This document shows positions 36,459-44,804 of a DNA stretch of 64,000 nucleotides, piece after piece; the stretch's first letter is position 1; every line of letters begins with the position of its first letter. Source of the stretch: Paludibacteraceae bacterium (GTDB lineage Bacteria; Bacteroidota; Bacteroidia; Bacteroidales; Paludibacteraceae); assembly GCA_017451525.1 (NCBI GenBank), contig JAFTOD010000004.1, forward strand, positions 124,001 to 188,000, given 5' to 3'. The notes below the pieces were generated by a model, which was given only the letters and a program-made list of their open reading frames with translations, made no database searches and was not told the origin of the DNA. The translations under genes and the position numbers were made by a program.

Positions 36459-37484
36459 CTAAATCTTTGTCTTTGCATATGGTACTGCATCTATTGGGCA
36501 AAATTCGCCATCCATATATTTGAAGTATCCCGCCTGACAAACCATAGCCGCGTTGTCGGTGGTATATGAGAAAGGTGGAATATGCACTGTCCAACGGTGA
36601 CGCCGCCCCAAATCCAATAGTGCATCGCGTAATCCGCTATTGGCACTCACACCACCAGCTACGGCAATCTCGTTGACTTTTAAGTCTTTAGCTGCACGTT
36701 TGAGTTTGTTAATGAGTATTTCAATAATGGTCTTTTGTAAGGATGCACATAGGTTGGCTTTGTTCTCCTCAATGAAATTAGGATTCTCTTTCAGATGATC
36801 GCGCAAGAAGTACAAAAAAGAGGTCTTGAGTCCCGAAAAAGAATAGTTATATCCAGGAATGTTTGGCTTTGCAAACTGAAATGCCTCTGCATTGCCTTCT
36901 TTTGCCAGTCGGTCGATCCATGGTCCGCCAGGGTAGGGGAGTCCCATTATTTTGGCGCACTTGTCAAATGCCTCTCCTGCGGCATCATCAATGGTTTGTC
37001 CGATAATCTCCATCTCGCGATGTGACTTCACCAGTACAATCTGACTATTACCACCACTCACCAACAAGCAAAGGAATGGGAACTGTGGTTGTGCGGTTGT
37101 TCTCCCCTCTGATGGAGTAATGAAATGTGCGAGAATATGTGCTTGCAAGTGATTCACTTCTACCAACGGAATATTGAGCGACAATGCTAGTCCTTTGGCA
37201 AAGCTCACACCTACCAACAAACTCCCCAACAATCCAGGACCACGCGTAAAGGCGATAGCTGACAAATCTTTATTCTCTACACTTGCGCGCTTCAATGCTG
37301 CATCCACCACGGGCACAATATTCAGTTGATGGGCACGGCTCGCCAATTCGGGTACTACGCCACCAAACTCCTCGTGCACTCCTTGCGAAGCAGTCACATT
37401 ACTCAGCAGTATGCCATTACGAATAACGGCAGCTGAGGTGTCATCACAACTAGATTCTATCGCGAGAATAACAATATCCTTCAT
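36459..37484 (-). CDS. tsaD: tRNA N6-threonylcarbamoyladenosine transferase TsaD
   Basis: 341 residues. N-terminal LAIESSCDDTSAAV, metal-binding His112 and His116 in NHLQAH, and LVSGGNSQIVLV and GGVSANSGLR further on. It transfers the threonylcarbamoyl group to A37 of ANN-decoding tRNAs together with TsaB and TsaE. It starts 4 bases after the panB stop, and the exosortase gene follows without a gap. Confidence 0.95.
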   Translation of the reverse strand: MKDIVILAIESSCDDTSAAVIRNGILLSNVTASQGVHEEFGGVVPELASRAHQLNIVPVVDAALKRASVENKDLSAIAFTRGPGLLGSLLVGVSFAKGLALSLNIPLVEVNHLQAHILAHFITPSEGRTTAQPQFPFLCLLVSGGNSQIVLVKSHREMEIIGQTIDDAAGEAFDKCAKIMGLPYPGGPWIDRLAKEGNAEAFQFAKPNIPGYNYSFSGLKTSFLYFLRDHLKENPNFIEENKANLCASLQKTIIEILINKLKRAAKDLKVNEIAVAGGVSANSGLRDALLDLGRRHRWTVHIPPFSYTTDNAAMVCQAGYFKYMDGEFCPIDAVPYAKTKI

Positions 37485-37488
37485 ATTT

Positions 37489-38304
37489 TTAATAACTCTC
37501 CTCTTGGTTGGGGAAACTGCTGTCTTTCACTGCTGCAATATAGTTGCTTACTGCATTCTTTACGCCTTCGCCTAACTGTGCAAATTGGCGCAGGAATTTA
37601 GGCTTGAAGCCTTCGTTCAGACCCAACATATCATGCAATACCAGCACCTGACCATCGGTCACGTTGCCTGCACCAATACCTATTGTTGGACAGCTCACCG
37701 CCTCTGTCACGCGCTTTGCCAACTCCGCAGGAATCTTCTCCAGTACAATCGCAAAGCAGCCTGCTTCATCCAGCAACTTGGCATCGTTGAGTAATTTCTC
37801 TGCCTCTGCTTCGCCTTTGCCGCGCAAGCCATAGCCTCCCAGTTGATTCACACTTTGTGGGGTCAATCCCAAGTGTCCCATGACAGGTACACCTGCTTGT
37901 ACCATATGGCGGATTGCAGGCAGAATCTCTTTGCCACCTTCCAATTTTACGGCGTCAGCTCCCGACTCTTTCATCATCTTCAGCGCATTGGTAACTGCCT
38001 GCTCTTCACTTACTTGATAGCTTCCGAATGGCATGTCAATCACTACTAATGCGTGCTCCGCTGCGCGTACTACACCTTTGGTCAAGAATATCATCTCTTC
38101 TATTGTGATAGGCAGTGTATAGCGATTGCCGCACACGATATTCGAGGCGCTATCTCCCACCAAGATCATCTCTATTCCTGCTTCGTCCAGCAGTCGAGTA
38201 AGTGTGAAGTCATAGCTCGTAAGCATAGCTATTTTTTCGCCTTCTTGTTTCATTTTGCGCAGGCGTGTGGTCGTCATACGACTATTTTGAACATGTACTG
38301 ACAT
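37489..38304 (-). CDS. panB: 3-methyl-2-oxobutanoate hydroxymethyltransferase
   Basis: 271 residues. First step of pantothenate synthesis, adding a hydroxymethyl group from methylene-THF to 2-oxoisovalerate. Family motifs: MLTSYDFTLTRLLDEAG, GDSASNIVCG (Mg-binding Asp), DMPFGSY and MGHLGLTPQS, then IGIGAG. Unlinked to other pan genes here; transcribed with tsaD. Confidence 0.95.
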   Translation of the reverse strand: MSVHVQNSRMTTTRLRKMKQEGEKIAMLTSYDFTLTRLLDEAGIEMILVGDSASNIVCGNRYTLPITIEEMIFLTKGVVRAAEHALVVIDMPFGSYQVSEEQAVTNALKMMKESGADAVKLEGGKEILPAIRHMVQAGVPVMGHLGLTPQSVNQLGGYGLRGKGEAEAEKLLNDAKLLDEAGCFAIVLEKIPAELAKRVTEAVSCPTIGIGAGNVTDGQVLVLHDMLGLNEGFKPKFLRQFAQLGEGVKNAVSNYIAAVKDSSFPNQEESY

Positions 38305-38356
38305 GAATTAACTATGATTTTAATGATTAGACAAATCGTTTTTCTAATGATTTTAC

Positions 38357-38857
38357 CTACCATTTGGCGACGGTGTCGTTGTATATTTGATCAGCTATTT
38401 CTGCTATCATCGTATTGCACAAATCATCTTGTACGTCGTTGAGCATCTGCGATGAGTCAAATGTCTGATAGGCGGTGTATGTTTTCTCAAAACTCTCTTC
38501 AGGTGCAACGTTGTTGGTAAATCGCACTTTTACGGTAATGGTCAGTTTCGTTTCTGCTGCATAGCTATCTGCCGACACTGCCATTGGAGTGAGTTGGTAT
38601 CCTGTGATTTCGCCCTCAATCTCTAAGTTTCCACCGCGTCTTACTTGCTCCAAACGTGTCTGTCGCTGAAATAGGTCTCGAATACCATCCGACAAATTGT
38701 TCGACAATGGTGCATATACCAGGGGTGCTACGTTAGGGAAGTCGGCTATTGAAATAGTCTTGGTAGTAGAATAGTCAATAGACGCGCCGTTAAACTTATA
38801 CGAGATTGTGCATGCATTCAACAGCCCTACACAAAGCAATATGATTATTTTTTTCAT
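38357..38857 (-). CDS. LptE-like LPS assembly lipoprotein
   Basis: 166 residues. Lipoprotein signal with Cys16 (LLNAC), then a compact alpha/beta domain of the LptE kind found in Bacteroidota (YKFNGASIDYSTTKTI near the N-terminus). LptE plugs LptD in the outer membrane for LPS export. It overlaps the sigma-54 activator gene by 4 bases; this pairing is common in the phylum as far as I recall. Confidence 0.8.
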   Translation of the reverse strand: MKKIIILLCVGLLNACTISYKFNGASIDYSTTKTISIADFPNVAPLVYAPLSNNLSDGIRDLFQRQTRLEQVRRGGNLEIEGEITGYQLTPMAVSADSYAAETKLTITVKVRFTNNVAPEESFEKTYTAYQTFDSSQMLNDVQDDLCNTMIAEIADQIYNDTVAKW

Positions 38858-40047
38858 AGTCCGTAGTCTTTTATTTTGCGATATAATGTGCGTTCGCTCA
38901 GTCCTAGTTCCACTGCCGTAGCTTTGCGATTACCATTGTTTTTTGCCAATGCTTTTTGTATGGTGTATCGCTCCATATCGGCTAATTTTAGTTCTGTGCT
39001 TTCTTCCACTGCCACTTCTGCCACCTCTTCTTCTGTTATTGGTGTAGGGGCTATCAACTGTCCGGGTTGCCAATCCACAATCTGATCTTCCATTTGGGCA
39101 TGTGGATTTTGATTATTGTGCAGTTGCTCCACTTGTTCCTCCAGCATATCGATTTTTCGTTTCATTGCCCCTATCACATTGTATAGCACTTTCATTTCTT
39201 CCATAGGTGCTCCTTGGTGTGTTTGTTGCCCAATCAGTGCCAATCCTTTGTGCATCTGGTGAGCGGGCAGATAGGTCGCTAAGATGTCTGGAGTTATTTC
39301 TCGACGTTCTTCTATCAGACTAATCTGCTGCGCCACGTTTTTTAGTTGGCGCACGTTGCCTTGCCAGTAATATGACTTGAGCATCTCGTTGGCTTCTTCG
39401 GTCAGACGGATAGCGGGCATGCGATATTTTTCTGCAAAATCCACCACGAACTTACGGAACAGCAGTGGTATATCTTCTTTACGTTCGCGTAGTGCAGGCA
39501 CTTTGATTTCAATGGTGTTCAGACGATAGTATAGGTCTTCTCTGAAGCGTCCTTCTTCGATGGCTCGTGGGATATTCAGGTTCGTAGCGGCTACCACGCG
39601 TACATTGGTTTTTTGTACTTTCGAGTCACCTACTCGAATAAACTCGCCCGTTTCCAGCACGCGCAATAATCGTGCTTGTGTCGAGAGTGGTAGTTCGCCC
39701 ACTTCGTCAAGGAACAATGTACCCCCATCTGCAATCTCGAAGTAGCCTTTACGTTCGCTTTTCGCATCGGTGAAGGCGCCTTTCGTATGTCCAAAGAGTT
39801 CCGCGTCAATGGTTCCTTCGGGAATAGCACCGCAGTTGATTGCGAAGTATGGTCCATGCTTACGTGGTGAGTACTGGTGTATGATTTTTGGGAAGTGCTC
39901 TTTTCCTACACCGCTTTCTCCTGTAATGAGTACACTCAGATCGGTAAGTGCCACTTGTACGGCTATTTCTATTCCCCGATTGAGTTGAGCACTATTACCG
40001 ATAATGCTAAATTGTTGTTTTATTCGTTGCAAATCTTTCTGTTCCAT
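38854..40047 (-). CDS. Sigma-54-interacting transcription activator without receiver domain
   Basis: 397 residues. The AAA+ domain starts near residue 15. Walker A GESGVGKE (43-50), sigma-54 contact loop GAFTDA (90-95) with Asp where GAFTGA has Gly, Walker B TLFLDE (110-115), and an arginine-rich sensor region (REDLYYRLN). The C-terminus (about 355-397) is a Fis-type helix-turn-helix. No N-terminal sensing or receiver domain is present. It is a candidate activator for the sigma-54 promoter at 28529. First gene of the lptE-panB-tsaD-exosortase run, with its own promoter. Confidence 0.9.
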   Translation of the reverse strand: MEQKDLQRIKQQFSIIGNSAQLNRGIEIAVQVALTDLSVLITGESGVGKEHFPKIIHQYSPRKHGPYFAINCGAIPEGTIDAELFGHTKGAFTDAKSERKGYFEIADGGTLFLDEVGELPLSTQARLLRVLETGEFIRVGDSKVQKTNVRVVAATNLNIPRAIEEGRFREDLYYRLNTIEIKVPALRERKEDIPLLFRKFVVDFAEKYRMPAIRLTEEANEMLKSYYWQGNVRQLKNVAQQISLIEERREITPDILATYLPAHQMHKGLALIGQQTHQGAPMEEMKVLYNVIGAMKRKIDMLEEQVEQLHNNQNPHAQMEDQIVDWQPGQLIAPTPITEEEVAEVAVEESTELKLADMERYTIQKALAKNNGNRKATAVELGLSERTLYRKIKDYGL

Positions 40048-40116
40048 AGTGGATTAAATGTCTCAAAGTCTTTAGGTTTCAAAGTTTAATAATGCGTAAT
40101 CTGCCAAAATGGCAGA

Positions 40117-40147
40117 CAAAGGTACTACAAAAAATGCACATACGCAA
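40117..40147 (-). promoter_or_regulatory. Promoter of the sigma-54 activator operon
   Basis: Minus-strand -33 TTG at 40147-40145 and -7 TACCTTTG at 40124-40117, with 20 bases between. A CTGCC-AAAAT-GGCAG palindrome sits just downstream (40101-40115) near the expected transcription start. Confidence 0.78.
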
Positions 40148-40190
40148 GAAAAGCGAGTATTTTTTTCAAAAAAGATATATTTTATCTATC

Positions 40191-40253
40191 TGTAATACAA
40201 TCCTATTGTTCAGCGGAAGTTTATTCACAGATGAACAGTAGGATTGTATTACA
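40191..40253. repeat. 22-bp inverted repeat with 19-base loop
   Basis: The left arm 40191-40212 and right arm 40232-40253 are reverse complements except at one position, which could still pair as G-U in RNA. There is no T run on either side, so it is not an ordinary terminator. No gene lies within about 140 bases to the left or 900 to the right. Confidence 0.85.
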
Positions 40254-40487
40254 AAAGGTGCAAACCGATTTTTGAAAAAATGCGAGCGTTCTTGCGTATT
40301 TACCGCATTTTGCGAACGTACTTTCGAGGTGGGATTGCCCAAAGGCAATGTCGGTGTCCTCGAAGGTACTATTTCTTTTTGACATACGCAAATTTACGAG
40401 CACTTTTTTTGAAAAACACCATTATCCCATAGCCCTCGTAGTGTCCCCATAGACCTCAGGGCGTCCATTAAGTATTCCTTTATCATT

Positions 40488-40545
40488 TACGTAGGATATA
40501 CGTAACATATACGTAGGATATACGTAGGATAATCGGGTTGTTAAC
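40488..40545. repeat. 11-bp tandem array, TACGTAGGATA type, copy 2
   Basis: Four 11-base units: TACGTAGGATA (40488), TACGTAACATA (40499) and TACGTAGGATA twice (40510, 40521). They are followed by ATCGGGTTGTTAACC with a GGTT-GTT-AACC palindrome. Copy 1 ends the same way but with loop AAT. Confidence 0.9.
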
Positions 40546-40748
40546 CTGAGAATACCCTATCTTCCTCCTATCTTCTATGTACTTCTTTCCCGCTATCTTT
40601 CCCGAAACCATCTCGTTATCACTCTGATACCACTCCATTGCCATCCAGTACTTTCCCCGTACCTTGCTACTTATCCTCCGCTCGACTGCGTTAATTCGCC
40701 GAGTATCCCCGCCTCTACACCCTACACTTTTCACTTTTCTCCTCAAAA

Positions 40749-40780
40749 ATTTGCACACCTGCAAATTTTTCACTACCTTT
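40749..40780 (+). promoter_or_regulatory. Promoter of the candidate structured RNA
   Basis: -33 TTTG at 40749-40752 and -7 TACCTTTG at 40773-40780, with 20 bases between. Transcription is expected to start around 40786. Confidence 0.8.
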
Positions 40781-40785
40781 GCAAC

Positions 40786-41104
40786 CGAATCCTACGCTGG
40801 AGGGAAATATGTCCTGCGAAAAGCGTTTCGCAAAGGGTCTTTCTTATGGGTAGGTTTTGACATATTTAAATAGCGTTTATTGACGCTTTGCGTTTGACAA
40901 ATCGAAAACTTAGCAACTTTTCTTATTTGGGTCAAAATCAAAGTAACAGTAAATGCCTATGGGTATGATTATATCCATGCTACATCTCATTTAGGTGTAG
41001 TGTGTTTTCATACCAGCGTAGGTTTCCTGTTGTTTATTTGACCCAAAAGGCAATGCTAAGGCCTCGATTTGTGAATAAGCAACTCGAGGTCTACGCTTTT
41101 TTTT
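40786..41104 (+). ncRNA. Candidate structured non-coding RNA of about 320 bases
   Basis: A strong promoter upstream and a terminator at the end delimit a stretch dense in helices. AAATATGTC (40804-40812) pairs with GACATATTT (40858-40866) around the hairpin TGCGAAA-AGCG-TTTCGCA (40814-40831). AGCGT (40871) pairs with ACGCT (40882). TTTGGGTCAAA (40926-40936) pairs with TTTGACCCAAA (41037-41047), enclosing GGTATGA/TCATACC and a CTACATC/GGTGTAG hairpin. CCTACGCTGG (40790-40799) can pair perfectly with CCAGCGTAGG (41013-41022). Motifs of tmRNA, RNase P RNA and SRP RNA were not found. It may act on its own (a 6S-like regulator cannot be excluded) or as a long leader of the LRR gene at 41192. Confidence 0.7.
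41062..41104 (+). terminator. Terminator of the candidate RNA
   Basis: CCTCGA (41062-41067) pairs with TCGAGG (41084-41089), extended by TTG/CAA, and the segment ends in eight T residues (41097-41104). CTACGCT just before the T run could alternatively pair with AGCGTAG at 41015-41021. Confidence 0.7.
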
Positions 41105-41191
41105 GTGTGTACAAACATGCAAAAAAATGAAAACAACAATAATAATATCAAAAACCGATGGGCCAATGGGATATAACTGGCAAAGAGAATC

Positions 41192-41998
41192 ATGAAAAAA
41201 ATTTTACTATCGCTACTTAGTACAGTTATAATGCTATCAGTAGCAACGAGTATTCAAGCACAAGAAACCTTTGAGGTTGATGGAATTAAGTATGAAATAA
41301 CGGACGCAAGTGCACAGACTGTAAAAATCATCGACAATTGGTACACCTCAAAAGACTATGTGCTTGTAAGTTCTGTTACGCATAATGATATTACTTATAA
41401 GGTGACAGAAATCGGTGATTATGCTTTTGCATCATGTTATATCACAGGCGTTGTTATACCAGAAGGAATCGAAGTAATTGGTAAACAAGCATTTTATAAT
41501 TCTAGTTTTACATCTTTAGAGCTTCCTTCAACCGTAAAAAGCATAGGCGTAAATGCATTTAGAGATTGTAAATATCTCAAAGATTTAGTATTAAATGAAG
41601 GCCTAACTACTATTGACAATGCTGCTTTCTACATGTGTGTAAGTTTGACTGAGATTACGCTTCCTTCCACACTTACGTCTATGAATAATGCATTCATGGG
41701 ATCTGCATTTATTACGACGGTTGTTTCTAAAATTCAAGCACCTATGACGATCACATACGATACGTTCCACCCTGACGTATATAGCAAGGCTGTTCTCCAA
41801 GTTCCAGCAGGAACAAAAGAAGCGTACGAGGCCGTTGATTGTTGGAGACGTTTTCAAACTATTACCGAAACAGGTACTCCAACAGCACTGCACAACACTA
41901 TTATTAATGAAGAAATACAAAAGAAGATTCTAAACGGTCAACTCCTCATCCTCCGCGATGGTAAGACCTATAATGTGATGGGTGCAGAAGTCAAATAA
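41192..41998 (+). CDS. Secreted BspA-type leucine-rich repeat protein with short C-terminal tail
   Basis: 268 residues. Signal peptide of about 24 residues (ends SIQAQE). Residues about 55-190 are LRR_5 repeats of the BspA kind (VTEIGDYAFASC, EVIGKQAFYNS, KSIGVNAFRDC, TTIDNAAFYMC). The last 30 residues carry KKILNGQLLILRDGKTYNV, the same kind of tail as the protein ending at 9765 and unlike the T9SS type A domain. Likely surface-exposed; BspA proteins bind host or matrix proteins in some oral species, which is only an analogy. It begins 88 bases after the candidate RNA's terminator and has no clear promoter of its own. Confidence 0.85.
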   Translation: MKKILLSLLSTVIMLSVATSIQAQETFEVDGIKYEITDASAQTVKIIDNWYTSKDYVLVSSVTHNDITYKVTEIGDYAFASCYITGVVIPEGIEVIGKQAFYNSSFTSLELPSTVKSIGVNAFRDCKYLKDLVLNEGLTTIDNAAFYMCVSLTEITLPSTLTSMNNAFMGSAFITTVVSKIQAPMTITYDTFHPDVYSKAVLQVPAGTKEAYEAVDCWRRFQTITETGTPTALHNTIINEEIQKKILNGQLLILRDGKTYNVMGAEVK

Positions 41999-42021
41999 TT
42001 GCAGTACCACATACCAACCCC

Positions 42022-42050
42022 AAACCGAGCGGCATCACCGCTCGGTTTTT
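42022..42050 (+). terminator. Intrinsic terminator after the LRR gene
   Basis: ACCGAGCGG (42024-42032) pairs with CCGCTCGGT (42038-42046), loop CATCA, followed by T residues. Confidence 0.88.
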
Positions 42051-42060
42051 CATTACCCCT

Positions 42061-42150
42061 TATCCCTTACCCAATAGCCCAACGGGCGTCCTATAGCTTC
42101 GCGTCCTTTACCCAATAGCCCAACGGGCGTCCCATAGCTTCGCGTCCATT
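42061..42150. repeat. Tandem pair of triloop repeats (reverse orientation)
   Basis: Two copies of a unit of about 42 bases. Each holds ATAGCCC-AAC-GGGCGTCC (palindromes at 42077-42087 and 42118-42128) followed by ATAGCTTCGCGTCC. Read on the other strand this is GGACGC...GCTAT twice per unit, matching the spacers at 23101, 25009, 31206 and 32175. Confidence 0.88.
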
Positions 42151-42182
42151 ATCCTGAAAATTGCGAAAAATTTGCTATTTTC

Positions 42183-42213
42183 TTGCATACCTGCAAATAA
42201 TTTTGTACCTTTG
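42183..42213 (+). promoter_or_regulatory. Promoter of the Orf3-like/miaA pair
   Basis: -33 TTG at 42183-42185 and -7 TACCTTTG at 42206-42213, with 20 bases between. Confidence 0.8.
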
Positions 42214-42253
42214 CGCCAAATTGTAAACTATCAACTGTCAATAGTAAACAAAT

Positions 42254-42805
42254 ATGATATACAAGATTACTTTTTCTTGCGACGATGCAGATGATTTTCG
42301 TCGCGTATTTGAAGCCGATAGTGATGCTACATTTTTGGAGTTGCATCAAGCTATTCTCAAGAGCGCTGGTTATCCAGATGACCAAATGACTTCGTTCTTT
42401 ATGTGCAACGATCGTTGGGAGAAAGAGCAAGAGGTCACTCTCGTAGAGATGGGTAGCAACTTCGAGTATGACAACATGATTATGGAGTCAACGCGCCTCA
42501 GCGACCTTATGGAAGAACGCGGACAACGACTCATCTACGTCTTCGATCCAATGTACGAACGCTATTTCTTCGGCAATCTAACAGAGATTATGCCTGGGTA
42601 TTGCAACGGCGTAGCATGTACCGAGTCGCGCGGAGATGCGCCTAAGCAGTTGCAAACTGAGGATATGGCGGAGGCTGCGCGTGCGAAGGATGCCAAGGAT
42701 TGGGGTTTGGACGACGACCTCTTTGGTGATAGTCAATTCGACATGGATGACTTGGATGCTGACGGCTTCCAAGACTTGAGCTTCGACGACGGCTCCATGT
42801 TCTAA
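42254..42805 (+). CDS. pRiA4b Orf3-like (IS1096 passenger TnpR-type) protein
   Basis: 183 residues, acidic. The N-terminal 120 residues follow the plasmid pRiA4b ORF-3-like family (YKITFSCDDADDFRRVFE, TFLELHQAIL, SFFMCNDRWEKE, LIYVFDPM). The C-terminal 60 residues are Asp-rich and low in complexity. No transposase or inverted repeats are nearby, so the family's mobile-element name is misleading here. It overlaps miaA (TAATG), so the two are translated together. Function unknown. Confidence 0.82.
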   Translation: MIYKITFSCDDADDFRRVFEADSDATFLELHQAILKSAGYPDDQMTSFFMCNDRWEKEQEVTLVEMGSNFEYDNMIMESTRLSDLMEERGQRLIYVFDPMYERYFFGNLTEIMPGYCNGVACTESRGDAPKQLQTEDMAEAARAKDAKDWGLDDDLFGDSQFDMDDLDADGFQDLSFDDGSMF

Positions 42806-43695
42806 TGCCTACGCTGGTTGTTATATTAGGTCCTACGGGCGTAGGCAAAACCGAACTCAGTCTCCGCTTGGCAGAAGAGTACGGTTGCCCCATTGTGAGT
42901 GCCGATTCGCGCCAAATATATAGCGACTTGCCTATCGGTACGGCAGCGCCTACAATGGATGAACAAGCGCGAGTGAAGCATTATTTTGTAGGCTGCAAGG
43001 AACTATACGAAACCTACAACGCGGGGCAATATGCACGCGATTGCAGGGTATTGCTGAGCGAACTATTCCAGACACACGAACGTGTGGTGATGGTGGGAGG
43101 CAGTATGATGTATATTGATGCAGTATGCAACGGTTTGGATGATATTCCCGATGTACCAGCGGCTATTCGTCAGGAAGTGCGCAAGGCGTACGACCAATAC
43201 GGATTAGAGTGGTTGCAGACAGAAGTACAGCACTTAGACCCTGCCTATTGGGCAGAGGTGGATCAGCACAATCCACAACGATTGATGCATTGCGTGGAGA
43301 TATGTCGAGTGACAGGGAAACCCTATTCCTGTTTGAGAAAGAATGGCGCAACCGCTGCGGAACGAGAATTTGATGTCGAATATCGTGTGGTAGCCCGTCC
43401 GCGTGAAGAATTGTACGAACGTATCAACCAGCGCGTACACCAGATGATTGAGGCAGGATTGCTGGATGAAGCACGAGCTGCGTTAGAGAAAGTGGGAGCG
43501 ATGGAGAATGGCGTGCTCAAAGATGATGTTGAACTGCCTAATAGCCTCAACACAGTGGGATACAAAGAACTATTACCCTTTTTCAGAGGAGAATATACGC
43601 TCGAAAGAGCCATTGAATTGATACAGCAAAATAGCCGCCATTACGCCAAACGCCAAATGACGTGGTGGAGGTCAAAAGGATTTAATTTTGAATAA
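42805..43695 (+). CDS. miaA: tRNA dimethylallyltransferase
   Basis: 296 residues. P-loop GPTGVGKT at 9-16, then SADSRQIYSDLPIGTAAP and GGSMMYIDAVCNGLDDIP. It adds a dimethylallyl group to A37 of tRNAs reading UNN codons, using dimethylallyl diphosphate made by the MEP pathway (ispH is in this window). The start codon overlaps the stop of the previous gene. Confidence 0.95.
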   Translation: MPTLVVILGPTGVGKTELSLRLAEEYGCPIVSADSRQIYSDLPIGTAAPTMDEQARVKHYFVGCKELYETYNAGQYARDCRVLLSELFQTHERVVMVGGSMMYIDAVCNGLDDIPDVPAAIRQEVRKAYDQYGLEWLQTEVQHLDPAYWAEVDQHNPQRLMHCVEICRVTGKPYSCLRKNGATAAEREFDVEYRVVARPREELYERINQRVHQMIEAGLLDEARAALEKVGAMENGVLKDDVELPNSLNTVGYKELLPFFRGEYTLERAIELIQQNSRHYAKRQMTWWRSKGFNFE

Positions 43696-43719
43696 TCAAC
43701 ATCTTGATTTCAAAGAAGT

Positions 43720-44766
43720 ATGAAGCAAATAGTAACTATATTTTGTGCGCTAGCATTGCTGGTTGGCTGCAAAAAAGTGACAGTAGATTTTACATACTCA
43801 CCTACAGCACCCAAGGCAGGAGAAACTATCAAGTTTACCAACAATAGTAGCGCAGGCGAGAGTTGGGCATGGACCTTTGGCGATAATACAACCAGTGTGA
43901 CCAAAAATCCGAGCAAAGTGTATAAAAAACCAGGTGAGTATTTGGTAACACTGATGGTGGATAGTGCCAAATATCAGACACGTAGCCAACTAATCACTGT
44001 TTACGACACGATACCTACTTTTGTAGTATCGTCCGATTCTATCCTACACTACCATGATGTCACTTTGAAGGCGAATGTATATAATCCCTTTAAGTACGAG
44101 CTGACTTATCAGTGGACTTTACCCGATAATGCAATCATTGTGGCAGGCAACTTGAATAGCGCATCGGTGGAAGTGTACTTCACTACTGCTGGAGCCGCAG
44201 AAGTTGGGTTGACGATTCTCCAAAAGGACAAGCAGTATGATATTGAGCGTACACTCACCATTCATCCTGCCAAGGCACCTGCTATCGTCATGCGCAAAAC
44301 GGACAAGACAGTGGCGCGTCAGCGCATAATCAACGACCGTTTAGAGCAACCTGCCAATGCCACTAGCCAAGATGTACATCTCATTGAGCAAGCATGCGAT
44401 ACAGCAATCACTTTCAATGGCACTACTTTCACAGCAAGTCAATTGCCTGCGCAGGTGGCAGGTCTTGCTGGTATGCAGGTGGAGCATCTGCAAATAGATG
44501 CTATGCAAATGAAGTGGTATATCACCACGCCTAATGGATTATTTGTCGCCTCCTTTGATGGTAGCAATATCACTCCTATTGATGCAGAAGCTACAGGAGC
44601 TATCTTTGTGGACGATACGCGCAGCCGTATCTATTGGGCGACCCTATCGGGAGTGTTTGCCATGCCATTAGTCAAGAGCAAAAACAATCAGTTCACTACT
44701 ACGCCTCAGCAATATAATGAACTCAATAACATTGACCTAATCATAGTCAATAACACGCCTCAATAA
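43720..44766 (+). CDS. PKD-domain lipoprotein
   Basis: 348 residues. Lipoprotein signal with Cys17 (LLVGCKK). A PKD domain at about residues 22-92 has the SWAWTFGDN and PGEYLVTLMV landmarks. A second Ig-like domain (about 95-190) and a C-terminal region with beta-propeller-like phrases (WYITTPNGLFVASFDG, IYWATLSGVFAMPL) follow. Likely outer-membrane attached; ligand unknown. It is 24 bases after miaA and 38 before glgA, so it may share their transcript. Confidence 0.8.
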   Translation: MKQIVTIFCALALLVGCKKVTVDFTYSPTAPKAGETIKFTNNSSAGESWAWTFGDNTTSVTKNPSKVYKKPGEYLVTLMVDSAKYQTRSQLITVYDTIPTFVVSSDSILHYHDVTLKANVYNPFKYELTYQWTLPDNAIIVAGNLNSASVEVYFTTAGAAEVGLTILQKDKQYDIERTLTIHPAKAPAIVMRKTDKTVARQRIINDRLEQPANATSQDVHLIEQACDTAITFNGTTFTASQLPAQVAGLAGMQVEHLQIDAMQMKWYITTPNGLFVASFDGSNITPIDAEATGAIFVDDTRSRIYWATLSGVFAMPLVKSKNNQFTTTPQQYNELNNIDLIIVNNTPQ

Positions 44767-44804
44767 CTCATCACTTATAACTCATAGTTCATCACTCACT
44801 ACAC

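Larger units (their letters stand above)
40048..41191. other. Gene-poor spacer of 1,144 bases
   Basis: Holds the activator promoter (40117-40147), the long inverted repeat (40191-40253), an ATTGCC-CAAA-GGCAAT hairpin near 40335, reversed GGACGC/GCTAT repeat words (40427-40470), the second 11-bp array (40488-40545), a CT-rich stretch with no identified function (40546-40740), and a promoter plus structured RNA (40749-41104). Open frames here are short and unsupported. Confidence 0.8.

Noticed and set aside
40335-40350. ATTGCC-CAAA-GGCAAT hairpin as a terminator
   Set aside because: Short stem, no T run, and no gene ends nearby.
40483-40773. 96-codon minus-strand open frame in the 40 kb spacer
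   Set aside because: It is partly encoded by the 11-bp array and overlaps the candidate RNA promoter; no recognisable protein features.
40786-41104. tmRNA, RNase P RNA or SRP RNA
   Set aside because: No tag reading frame or CCA end, no GAAAGTCCGGGC-like P4 core, and no SRP-type GGAAG/AGCA loop were found.
42254-42805. Mobile element suggested by the IS1096-passenger family name
   Set aside because: No transposase, inverted repeats or target duplications; it is coupled to miaA like a resident gene.
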